This document shows positions 16,467 to 23,381 of a stretch of DNA of 64,000 bases, piece after piece (within the stretch, counting starts at the first letter, position 1; the number at the start of each line of letters is the position of its first letter). The stretch comes from Leifsonia sp. Root4 (GTDB lineage: Bacteria; Actinomycetota; Actinomycetes; Actinomycetales; Microbacteriaceae). Under the pieces are notes generated by a model. It saw only the letters and a list, made by a program, of their open reading frames with translations, did no database searches and had not been told where the DNA came from. A program made the translations under genes and the position numbers. The DNA lies in the NCBI RefSeq assembly GCF_001425085.1, contig NZ_LMDN01000005.1, positions 62,001 through 126,000 on the forward strand, given 5' to 3'.

Positions 16467-16496
16467 CCCGCCGCCCCGCGCGACGCTCGTCGACCT

Positions 16497-16560
16497 GCGC
16501 TGCAGAAACTACACGTTCGCGCCCGAACTACCCACCGCGAAACAGCGGTTTCTGTAGCGC
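16497..16560. repeat. Nested inverted repeat between convergent genes
   Basis: Outer arms GCGCTGCAGAAAC (16497-16509) and GTTTCTGTAGCGC (16548-16560) pair with a single G/T mismatch. Inner arms TTCGCG (16516-16521) and CGCGAA (16536-16541) nest inside. It follows the ABC-F stop and precedes the end of the LysR-like gene, so it may be a bidirectional terminator. Its size and nested form resemble the larger element at 55 kb. Confidence 0.55.
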
Positions 16561-16574
16561 GAGGCGCTCGGCGT

Positions 16575-16922
16575 CTAGCGGGACTGGCGCTTCTTGTACG
16601 GAAGCGGCTCGCCCTTCACCCGGGGAGCGCGGCCCTTGCCCTTGTTGGCCTTGGCCTTGCCGCCGGCCTTGGGCGCCGGTGGCTTGTTCGCCGCTTCGTA
16701 GGCCGCGATCTCGTCGTTCGCGGTCACGAGGAAGAGTTCGCCGGCGTCGGTCAGGCTCATCGTGCTGGTGGCGCGGTTGACGAGGTGGGCGCCGACGAGG
16801 GCCTCCACCTGGTTGAGCGATCCGCTGAGCGTGGCGTGAGAGACGCCGAGCTCGGTTGCGGCCTTGGCGAGGTCGAGCTCATGCGCCACGACGACGTAGT
16901 GACGGAGCAGGGAGATGTCCAC
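16575..16922 (-). CDS. LysR-type HTH protein lacking an effector domain
   Basis: A 115-residue protein. Residues 1-62 are a recognisable LysR-family winged HTH (MDISLLRHYVVVAHELDLAKAATELGVSHATLSGSLNQVEALVGAHLVNR), and the wing SLTDAGELFL follows. There is no periplasmic-binding-type effector domain, which is normally about 200 residues. Instead the protein ends in a Lys/Arg/Pro-rich tail (APKAGGKAKANKGKGRAPRVKG). The frame is clean and the stop lies in normal sequence, so it looks like a stable short protein, possibly a nucleoid-type DNA binder. The start is GTG 16922 with GAAAGG upstream. Confidence 0.7.
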   Translation of the reverse strand: MDISLLRHYVVVAHELDLAKAATELGVSHATLSGSLNQVEALVGAHLVNRATSTMSLTDAGELFLVTANDEIAAYEAANKPPAPKAGGKAKANKGKGRAPRVKGEPLPYKKRQSR

Positions 16923-16994
16923 GGGTGCCTTTCGATGAGCCGCACAGTTGCGCGGTCGACCCCAGCGTACGCGCTCGCCCTGTGTGCGGGCCGC

Positions 16995-17267
16995 CTACGC
17001 GGTCCCGAAGCGCACCGCGGCGCGCGCCTGGGCCTTGGCCGCCTCGACCTCGCGGTTCTTCGGCGGGGCTGCACTCACGAGGTCCTCGAGCAGATGCCGC
17101 GTGATGTGGGCGATCTCGGCGACGGCGCGCTCGAACGCCGCCTCGTTCGCCTGCGACGGCTTGGTGGAACCGCTGATCTTGCGCACATACTGCAGGGCGG
17201 CGGCGTACACCTCATCATCGGTGGCTGCCGGTTCGAAGTTGTGCAGGGTATGGATGTTTCGGCACAT
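16995..17267 (-). CDS. DUF2277 protein, leaderless
   Basis: A 90-residue protein, MCRNIHTLHNFEPAATDDEVYAAALQYVRKISGSTKPSQANEAAF..., which matches the DUF2277 family well. Marks are the M-C-R-N-I-x-x-L-x-N-F-E-P start and the RKISG...P-x-x-N segment. The family is widespread in actinobacteria and its function is unknown. ATG 17267 follows TAGCGT on the minus strand by 6 bases, so the transcript is likely leaderless. The gene stands alone between the LysR-like gene and the hairpin at 17.3 kb. Confidence 0.85.
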   Translation of the reverse strand: MCRNIHTLHNFEPAATDDEVYAAALQYVRKISGSTKPSQANEAAFERAVAEIAHITRHLLEDLVSAAPPKNREVEAAKAQARAAVRFGTA

Positions 17268-17322
17268 GCTTCAACGCTAGCCACCGGCATCCGGCCCCGA
17301 AACCCCCTTACTTCCTCACAGT

Positions 17323-17387
17323 CCGTTGAGAGCGGTCAAATGGCCACTTCCGGAGCACCAAAGCGGCCATTTGGCCGCTCTCAATGG
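17323..17387. repeat. Long intergenic hairpin (24-bp arms)
   Basis: The arms at 17326-17349 and 17361-17384 match at 22 of 24 positions around an 11-base loop; the stem begins TTGAGAGCGG and ends CCGCTCTCAA. Three more outer bases can pair. It lies between the divergent DUF2277 and EamA genes, so it is not a simple terminator. The loop contains CCGGAGCAC, which is also found in the inner arm of the 55-kb element. Confidence 0.6.
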
Positions 17388-17502
17388 AATCGAGAGGAGG
17401 GGGGAGCGGCGCGTAAGCTGGAGTGTCGTCCGCCGGAGCGGTGCGGCCGCAGTGGGATCGACAGGGCTTGTCCGAATCCGTGACAAGAAAGGCGCTGTCG
17501 GC

Positions 17503-18414
17503 GTGAGCATTCACAGTGCAGAGCACGAGAAACACCTCGCACGACGGGGGACCATCGGCGCCGCAACGCAACTCGGCACCGAGGTGAGCATCAACCTCGG
17601 CTCGGCGCTCGCCGGCGTGGTCATGCCCGTCGTCGGGGCGACCGTCGTCGTTGCCGTTCGACAGATCGTGATGACGCTGGTGCTGCTGCCGGTGTACCGC
17701 CCGAAGCGCGCCGAACTCAGCTGGGCCCGGCTCTGGCCGGCCGTCGCACTCGGCGTCGTGCTCGCCGTGATGAATCTCAGCTTCTACGCCTCCGTGCACA
17801 TCATCGGGCTGGGCCTCGCGGCGACGATCGAGTTCCTCGGCCCGCTCGCCCTGGCGCTCGCCGTGAGCAGGCGGCTGCTCGACGTGCTCTGTGCGCTGGC
17901 CGCCGGCGTCGGCGTGGTGCTGCTCACCGGCCTCGACGGCACGGTCGACCCGTGGGGCATCGCGCTCGCCCTCATCGCGGGAGCGGCCTGGGCCGGCTAC
18001 ATTCTGCTGACCCGCACGGTGGCACTCGGGCTGCCGGGCCTGGAAGGTCTGACCGTTGCGAGCATCGTGAGCCTCGTGCTGCTGATCCCGGCCGCGGCGT
18101 TCGCCTTCGACCCCTCGGTGCTGACCCTCGGTGTCGTCGGGCTGTTGATCGCGATCGGGGTGCTCTCGTCCGCGCTGCCGTACAGCCTGGACACGTTCAT
18201 CCTGCGCCGGGTCGACACCCGCGTCTACGCGATCATCACCGCCTGCGGCCCGGCCGTCGCCGCGCTGTTCGGCTGGATGATCCTCGACGAGCAGTTCAGC
18301 GGCATGCAGATCTTCGCCATCGCCCTCGTCTGCGCCGCGGCCGCGACGGCCGTCGCCACGCAGCGTCGCCGCCCGGCCTCCGAGCTCGAGCGCACCGCCG
18401 AAGCACAGCACTAG
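17503..18414 (+). CDS. EamA/RhtA-type transporter (drug/metabolite superfamily)
   Basis: About 303 residues with ten hydrophobic segments in two EamA repeats. The first starts near INLGSALAGVVMPVVGATVVVAVRQIVMTLVLL and the second near WGIALALIAGAAWAGYILLTRTVAL. The ending SALPYSLDTFILRRVDTRVYAIITACGPAVAALFGWMILDE is characteristic of RhtA-like amino-acid or metabolite exporters. The start is taken as GTG 17503, with AAAGG about 10 bases upstream; longer frames would run into the upstream hairpin. A TAAGCT hexamer at 17413-17418 could be the -10. The substrate is unknown. Confidence 0.85.
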   Translation: MSIHSAEHEKHLARRGTIGAATQLGTEVSINLGSALAGVVMPVVGATVVVAVRQIVMTLVLLPVYRPKRAELSWARLWPAVALGVVLAVMNLSFYASVHIIGLGLAATIEFLGPLALALAVSRRLLDVLCALAAGVGVVLLTGLDGTVDPWGIALALIAGAAWAGYILLTRTVALGLPGLEGLTVASIVSLVLLIPAAAFAFDPSVLTLGVVGLLIAIGVLSSALPYSLDTFILRRVDTRVYAIITACGPAVAALFGWMILDEQFSGMQIFAIALVCAAAATAVATQRRRPASELERTAEAQH

Positions 18415-18442
18415 CCAGCCGGCGTCGCAGCGGGAACGACAA

Positions 18443-18474
18443 ACGGCCGGCACTGAATGCTCAGCGCCGGCCGT
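18443..18474. terminator. Bidirectional hairpin terminator
   Basis: ACGGCCGGC (18443-18451) and GCCGGCCGT (18466-18474) form a perfect 9-bp stem with a 14-base loop. It lies between the convergent EamA and DHA2 transporter genes. Confidence 0.7.
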
Positions 18475-18491
18475 CGTCGTACTCAGTACAG

Positions 18492-19982
18492 TCAGTGCCC
18501 GTGCGGGGCGCCGCCCTCCATGTCGGCGGGCTTCTTCACGAAGAAGGCACCGACGATGGCGAGGAGCGAGATGATCGCCCCGACGGTGAACGCCGCCTGT
18601 GTTCCGCCGGCGGCTGCGACGTCCTCGGACGCCCCGCCTGCCACGAGCTGCGCGGTCTGGGTGGCGAGCACCGTGATGAACAGCGCGGTTCCCGCCGCTC
18701 CGGCCAGCTGCTGCAGGGTGGAGAGCATCGCGCTCGCGTGCGAGTAGTAGCGCGGCGTCACGGCGCCGAGAGCCGAGGTGAACAGCGGCGTGAAGATGAG
18801 CGCCAGGCCGAGGCTCATCACGATGTGTGCCGCGAGCAGGAACCAGACCGAGGTGTTCTCATTGACGGTCGTCAGCACCCACAGCACGGCGCTGACCAGA
18901 ATGCTTCCCGGCACGAGCAGCGGGCGCGGGCCGAAGCGGTCGAAGAGTCGGCCGACGAACGGTGCGATGACACCCATGAGGATGCCGCCGGGCAGCAGGA
19001 TCAGGCCGGCCGTGACGGGGTCCAGGTGCAGCACACCGAGCATGAACAGCGGCAGCACGATGATGACGCCGAACAGCGACGCCATCATGACGAGCATCAT
19101 GCTGAGTGAGATCGTGAACTGCGGGAAGCGGAAGGTGCGCAGATCGAGCAGCGCCTTGTCCTGGCGCTGCAGGTATAGCTGCCGCAGCACAAAGAACAGC
19201 AGCGCGATGCCGCCACCCACGAGGCCGATCGACGCGAGGTTGACCGCGCTGTCGTACTGTTCCCCGACCACACTGAGGCCGTAGATGAGGCCACCGAAGC
19301 CGAGCGCGGAGAGCACAACCGAGAGGATGTCGAGCGGCACCTTCTTCGGCTCGCTGACGTTCTGCACCTTGCGCATCCCGTAGAAGAGCATGGCCAGTCC
19401 GATCGGCAGCATGACGCCGAAGATCCCGCGCCAGCCGAAGCTGTTGAGCATCAGACCGGAGAAGGTCGGGCCGATCGCGGGGGCGACCGACATGACGATC
19501 GAGACGTTGCCCATCATCTTGCCGCGGTGGTGCGGCGGAACGAGCGTCATCAGCGTCGTCATTAACAACGGCATCATGATCGCCGTTCCGGATGCCTGCA
19601 CGACCCGGGCGAGCAGCAGAATGCCGAAGCTCGGAGCGATGAAGGCGATCGCGGTTCCGATCGTGAACAGCGTCATGGCGGCGATGTAGATCGGGCGGGT
19701 GTTGAAGCGCTGCAGCAGGTAGCCGGTGATCGGGATGACGACGGCCATCGTCAGGAGGAACGCGGTGGTCAGCCACTGGCCGGCGCGCTCGTCGACACCC
19801 AGGTCGTCCATGATCGGACGGAGGGCGACGCCCATCGTCGTCTCGTTGAGGAAGACGACGAAGGTGGAGGCGACGAGCAGCCAGATCACCTTGTTGTTGC
19901 GGCGTTCGGTTGCGGGATCGAGTTGCAGGGGAACCGAGCTCGTGTCGAGAGCCTCGGCGTCGGATGTAGTGCGTTCAGTCAC
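18492..19982 (-). CDS. DHA2-family MFS efflux transporter (EmrB/QacA type)
   Basis: A 496-residue protein with fourteen predicted membrane segments, the DHA2 drug:H+ antiporter topology. Marks are FLNETTMGVALRPIMDDLGV at the start of TM1, WLTTAFLLTMAVVIPITGYL, GTAIMMPLLMTTLMTLVPPHHRGKMMG, motif C-like SVAPAIGPTFSGLML, and a second-half FVGRLFDRFGPRPLL. The C-terminus is His-rich (GGAPHGH). The start is GTG 19982 without a clear Shine-Dalgarno. The 400-base upstream region holds direct repeats that may bind a regulator. The exported compound is unknown. Confidence 0.85.
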   Translation of the reverse strand: MTERTTSDAEALDTSSVPLQLDPATERRNNKVIWLLVASTFVVFLNETTMGVALRPIMDDLGVDERAGQWLTTAFLLTMAVVIPITGYLLQRFNTRPIYIAAMTLFTIGTAIAFIAPSFGILLLARVVQASGTAIMMPLLMTTLMTLVPPHHRGKMMGNVSIVMSVAPAIGPTFSGLMLNSFGWRGIFGVMLPIGLAMLFYGMRKVQNVSEPKKVPLDILSVVLSALGFGGLIYGLSVVGEQYDSAVNLASIGLVGGGIALLFFVLRQLYLQRQDKALLDLRTFRFPQFTISLSMMLVMMASLFGVIIVLPLFMLGVLHLDPVTAGLILLPGGILMGVIAPFVGRLFDRFGPRPLLVPGSILVSAVLWVLTTVNENTSVWFLLAAHIVMSLGLALIFTPLFTSALGAVTPRYYSHASAMLSTLQQLAGAAGTALFITVLATQTAQLVAGGASEDVAAAGGTQAAFTVGAIISLLAIVGAFFVKKPADMEGGAPHGH

Positions 19983-20203
19983 AGTCAGTTTTCGTTTCGG
20001 TGAAGGTAGAGAGGGCGTAATGCACGATGCGGCACCGTGTCTGAGACGGTCGGCGGACTCGGCAGAGGAGCCGCTAGGGACGAGGTCGACGTCTCAGGGG
20101 CGTCAATGGATGCCAGGCCAATGGATGCCGGAGTCGAGATCGCTCCTGCCACCCAGATCTGGTGGAAAGCACGATCCGACGGAGCGCACCATCGCTCAGC
20201 ACA

Positions 20204-20270
20204 CGGTCGGTCAGCAAACAACGGTCTGTCTGCAAACGAGCTGCATGCAAACAACGGTCTGTCAGCGAAT
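20204..20270. promoter_or_regulatory. Direct-repeat cluster upstream of the DHA2 transporter
   Basis: CGGTCGGTCAGCAAAC (20204-20219), CGGTCTGTCTGCAAAC (20222-20237) and CGGTCTGTCAGCGAAT (20255-20270) are three near-identical 16-mers. The 20-base block starting GCAAACAACGG is also repeated at 20214 and 20247 with one difference. A near-palindrome GGGAA-N8-TTCCC follows at about 20300-20317. The gap 19983-20397 otherwise shows no convincing gene, so this is probably the control region of the minus-strand transporter gene. Confidence 0.5.
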
Positions 20271-20397
20271 ACAGACCTGACAGATCAGCTCAGCGCTGAC
20301 GGGAACGAATATATTCCCGACCACCGACAGAAGATTTCGGGGGCGATGAACTGCTGTGGCGAACCCGGATGTGCGGATGCGCCGTCAACGGCGGGGC

Positions 20398-20535
20398 TCA
20401 GGGAGCGGGTGCCGGGCCATCGGTCGGAGTCGGCGTGGGCAGCCACCCCTTGAGGATCGACTCTTCCGGCGCAAGAAACTCCTCGTCCGAGAGGTCGTGG
20501 TCATCTCGGCCCGTGTGCGATTCAGGAGTGCTCAT
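20398..20535 (-). CDS. 45-residue leaderless small protein
   Basis: A short ORF of 45 codons plus TGA. It encodes an acidic peptide, MSTPESHTGRDDHDLSDEEF followed by LAPEESILKGWL and a Pro/Thr-rich tail PTPTPTDGPAPAP. There is no signal peptide and no membrane segment. The strongest support is a TAGGGT box on the minus strand exactly 6 bases before the ATG at 20535, the leaderless pattern seen at many other genes here. The family is not recognised. It lies downstream, in the same orientation, of the multicopper oxidase gene. Confidence 0.55.
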   Translation of the reverse strand: MSTPESHTGRDDHDLSDEEFLAPEESILKGWLPTPTPTDGPAPAP

Positions 20536-20593
20536 GCGTTCACCCTATCGAGCATCCCAGCGGAGGTAAACCTCGATTCCCGCCCGGTTGCTC

Positions 20594-22666
20594 TCATTCG
20601 GAGCGGTTGCCGTGGCTGCCGCCGTGCTCGTACGGAGTCGTGATGCCGCGGTAGCGCATGGCCATCATCATGCCCTCCGCCGCGTGGTCGAGGTTGTGGC
20701 AATGGTCCATCCAGATGCCGGGGTTGTCGGCCACCACGGCCACCACCCAGACCTCGCCCGGCCGCACGTCGAATGTGTCGAGCCAGCTTTGCGCACCGCT
20801 CGCGGCCACGCCGTTGCGTGAGAGCACCAGCACATGGTGGCCGTGAACGTGCATCGGGTGCGTCTCCCAGCCCCGATTGGCGACGGTGAGTTCGACGACG
20901 TCGCCCTCGTTCACGGTGATGCTCGGGATCCGCGGGTACACCGCCCCATTCACGGTGTAGCCGTTGACCGGCACGCCCTGCAGGAAACGGGGGTTGCGAT
21001 CGAGCACCATCTCGGCGCGCACGAGCGGCCCGTCCGGCAGCACCGCTGCAGGCCCGCCGCCGTAGCCCAGAAGATCCAGTTCGGGCTCATCGGAGCGGTC
21101 AGGTGGGCGCTCCGTCGTCCCCACGGATGCCGCGGCGCCCGGGCTGAACGCGAGCCACGCCGTCCTGCTGGCATCCGTGGTCAGATACACCGGTCCATCC
21201 GGCATGGTGAACGCCAGGTCGATGCGCCCGCCGGCCGGAATACGGATTGCCTGCTCCCGCACCTCCGGCGGGGCGGCGAGCTCGTGACCGTCTGCGGCGA
21301 CGACGGCGAACGGGGTGCCGTCAAGATGGAAGGTGCTCGGAAGCCCATCGGTGTTCATCAGCCGCAGCCGCACGGTCTCTCCAGCCGGGATGGCCGTCGC
21401 CGTCGGCAGATCGCTGGCGCCGAGCAGCACGGAGCCGCCGATGCTGTGCAGCGGAACGACCACGTCGTGCTGCTCGGCGATGCCCCCGCTCGGTTCGACG
21501 ATGAGGGTGCCGTAGAGGCCGCGCTGCACGCCGCGGGAGGCGCTCTGGTGGGTGTGGTACCAGTAGCTGCCCGGCTGATCGGCGACAAAGCGGTAGTCGA
21601 AGCCCTCGCCGGGCAGCACCGAATCCTGCGTCACGCCGGCGACGCCGTCCTCACCGTTGGGTACGTCGTAGCCGTGCCAGTGGATCGTCACGCCGGCCGC
21701 GACGTCGACATTCTCCAGGCGCACCTCGACCACGTCACCCTGCTGCACCCGCAGCTCGGGGCCGGGCAGGGAGCCGTAGTTCCAGCTCTGCACGGTGTCG
21801 CCGGAGGCGAGGGTCACGCTCTCCGTCGCCGCACGCAGCGTGAACTGCCGGCGCGGGCCCGGCACGTCCTCTGGCGTGCGGAGATCGTCGACGGAAACGG
21901 CCGCCGCAGCGGTGCCGGCGGCGAGGTCCGCGTCGATGCCGGGCGAGGCGGCCGCAGCGAGCGCGCTGTCATGACCGCCCGTGTGCGCCGCCTGTGCTCC
22001 GGCAAAGTCGGGCGGGGCCATGCTCGTCATCCACGACAGGGCGACGGATGCCACGAGCACGAGCGTCCCGAGTGCGGAGAAGCCGACGACCAAGCGGCGG
22101 CCGGCCCGCGCGAACAGGGCGTAGCCGAGGCCCGTCGCGAGCACCGCGAGCAGGGTGAGCACGGCGGCGGCGGCGAGTTCGAGCGGGTAACCGATCAGCG
22201 TGCCGGCAACGACGGACGCGACGGCCGCACTGGTGGCAGCGAGGAGCGCGGTCGGCACGCGAGCGGGTAGCCGCCGCGTGGTTGCGGCAGCTGGCAGGGC
22301 AGCCCCGCGAGCAGCCGGCCGGGACGGCGGACCGGGTTCGGCGGCATCCGACGACACCGACAGGGCCCTGGCCTGCCGGAGCAGCGGCGGGGCGGCTATG
22401 AGCGTGACGACCACAGCGGCGGTCAGCTGCATCGGCAGCGCGAACAGTAGCTTCTCCTGCGCGAACCACCAGCCCTGGCCGAGGAGCATGAGCACGAGAG
22501 GCAGCTGGGCGAGGGTGGCGAGCGCAGCACCGCCCGCGAAGATCAGCGCCCGTCGTGCCCTGGTTGCGGTGATCGGGCCCGCGGCGATGATCGTGGCGGC
22601 GCACCACAACCCCGCACCGATGATGGTCAGCGCGAGGTTGATGGCGAGCAGAGCGGCCGTGCTCAC
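20594..22666 (-). CDS. Multicopper oxidase fused to an N-terminal membrane domain
   Basis: A 690-residue protein. Residues 1 to about 225 hold roughly six or seven hydrophobic segments separated by a Pro/Ala/Arg-rich loop. The rest is an extracytoplasmic multicopper oxidase with all copper motifs: HWHG, WYHTHQS, HPMHVHGHH, and C-terminal HCHNLDHAAEGM, which supplies the T1 Cys, His and axial Met. Such enzymes oxidise copper, phenols or siderophores with reduction of oxygen to water. The GTG start at 22666 overlaps the stop of a 28-codon ORF. The DUF6220 gene lies upstream in the same direction, so the two are probably one operon. Confidence 0.85.
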   Translation of the reverse strand: MSTAALLAINLALTIIGAGLWCAATIIAAGPITATRARRALIFAGGAALATLAQLPLVLMLLGQGWWFAQEKLLFALPMQLTAAVVVTLIAAPPLLRQARALSVSSDAAEPGPPSRPAARGAALPAAATTRRLPARVPTALLAATSAAVASVVAGTLIGYPLELAAAAVLTLLAVLATGLGYALFARAGRRLVVGFSALGTLVLVASVALSWMTSMAPPDFAGAQAAHTGGHDSALAAAASPGIDADLAAGTAAAAVSVDDLRTPEDVPGPRRQFTLRAATESVTLASGDTVQSWNYGSLPGPELRVQQGDVVEVRLENVDVAAGVTIHWHGYDVPNGEDGVAGVTQDSVLPGEGFDYRFVADQPGSYWYHTHQSASRGVQRGLYGTLIVEPSGGIAEQHDVVVPLHSIGGSVLLGASDLPTATAIPAGETVRLRLMNTDGLPSTFHLDGTPFAVVAADGHELAAPPEVREQAIRIPAGGRIDLAFTMPDGPVYLTTDASRTAWLAFSPGAAASVGTTERPPDRSDEPELDLLGYGGGPAAVLPDGPLVRAEMVLDRNPRFLQGVPVNGYTVNGAVYPRIPSITVNEGDVVELTVANRGWETHPMHVHGHHVLVLSRNGVAASGAQSWLDTFDVRPGEVWVVAVVADNPGIWMDHCHNLDHAAEGMMMAMRYRGITTPYEHGGSHGNRSE

Positions 22667-22749
22667 CGGCCGCGAACCAGTGCGCGAGGTGACCGCCCTG
22701 GCTGCGGTGCGGAGGGTGCGGTGGTGCGCATGTCACTCACGACGACCAT
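22663..22749 (-). CDS. Possible 28-residue coupling peptide
   Basis: This ORF of 28 codons plus stop fills the space between the DUF6220 and multicopper oxidase genes. Its ATG (22749) comes one base after the DUF6220 stop (TGACATG), and its TGA overlaps the GTG of the oxidase (GTGA). The encoded peptide is MVVVSDMRTTAPSAPQPGRS plus a basic tail, and resembles no family. The junction geometry suggests a translational relay to an oxidase gene that has no Shine-Dalgarno of its own. It could also be chance. Confidence 0.3.
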   Translation of the reverse strand: MVVVSDMRTTAPSAPQPGRSPRALVRGR

Positions 22750-22750
22750 G

Positions 22751-23230
22751 TCAGAGCCGGGCGGAGACGTTCTCGTCGGAGGCGTTTCCGACGGGAGCCT
22801 GCCTCGGCGCGGTGCCCTGTCCGCGGGCCAGTCGCCAGCCCTTCTGCGCGAGGTAGAGGCTCACCAGGATGATGGCGAGTCCGTTCAGCGCGTGCAGCGA
22901 AACGAAGAGTGTCGCGGCCAGTGGGGGGCTCTCGTGCGAGTCGGGACCGACGCCGAAGAGCACACCGGTCAGCACGAAGATGCCGGTCTGCAGCAGGATC
23001 AGCACGAGCGGCAGTGCGCTCAACCAGATCATCCGCTTGCCAAGGCGGGCGATGGCGGCGCAGATGAGGGTGAGCAGGGCGAGGATCGGCAGAACGATTC
23101 GGCCGTTCATGCCGTGCACCGCGAAGAGTTCGTCGTCGGGGTTGCTGAAGACTCCGACCGCTGCAAAGTACAGCTGGAGCATGACGGATGCCGTCAACAA
23201 TGACGCTACAACGGCGTAAAGCGTGCGCAT
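22751..23230 (-). CDS. DUF6220-like four-helix membrane protein
   Basis: A 159-residue membrane protein starting MRTLYAVVASLLTASVMLQLYFAAVGVF. It has four hydrophobic segments and the features F-A-A-x-G-V-F, HGMNGRIVLPILALL and SLHALNGLAIILVSLYLA, which match the DUF6220 family of actinobacterial membrane proteins. The function is unknown. The two conserved histidines in or near the membrane could bind haem or metal, but that is speculation. ATG 23230 is preferred over ATG 23317, because GAAAGG lies upstream and the longer form adds a hydrophilic leader. It precedes the multicopper oxidase in an apparent operon. Confidence 0.65.
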   Translation of the reverse strand: MRTLYAVVASLLTASVMLQLYFAAVGVFSNPDDELFAVHGMNGRIVLPILALLTLICAAIARLGKRMIWLSALPLVLILLQTGIFVLTGVLFGVGPDSHESPPLAATLFVSLHALNGLAIILVSLYLAQKGWRLARGQGTAPRQAPVGNASDENVSARL

Positions 23231-23381
23231 GAGGGATGAGTTCCTTTCGGTCCGCTCGGGAAGGCGGGTAACCCGACTGTGCCCGGGTGGCGGATGCGAC
23301 GGCATCCGTGTCACCACCGAGAGTGCACCGGCAGTGCCCCTGAACCCGTTCTCCGGGCGTAGCGCAGGCGCGGGTGTTGCT

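Noticed and set aside
19985-20254. An 89-residue minus-strand ORF upstream of the DHA2 transporter.
   Set aside because: Its first residues are made by the direct repeats, and the composition is not protein-like; regulatory DNA is a better reading.
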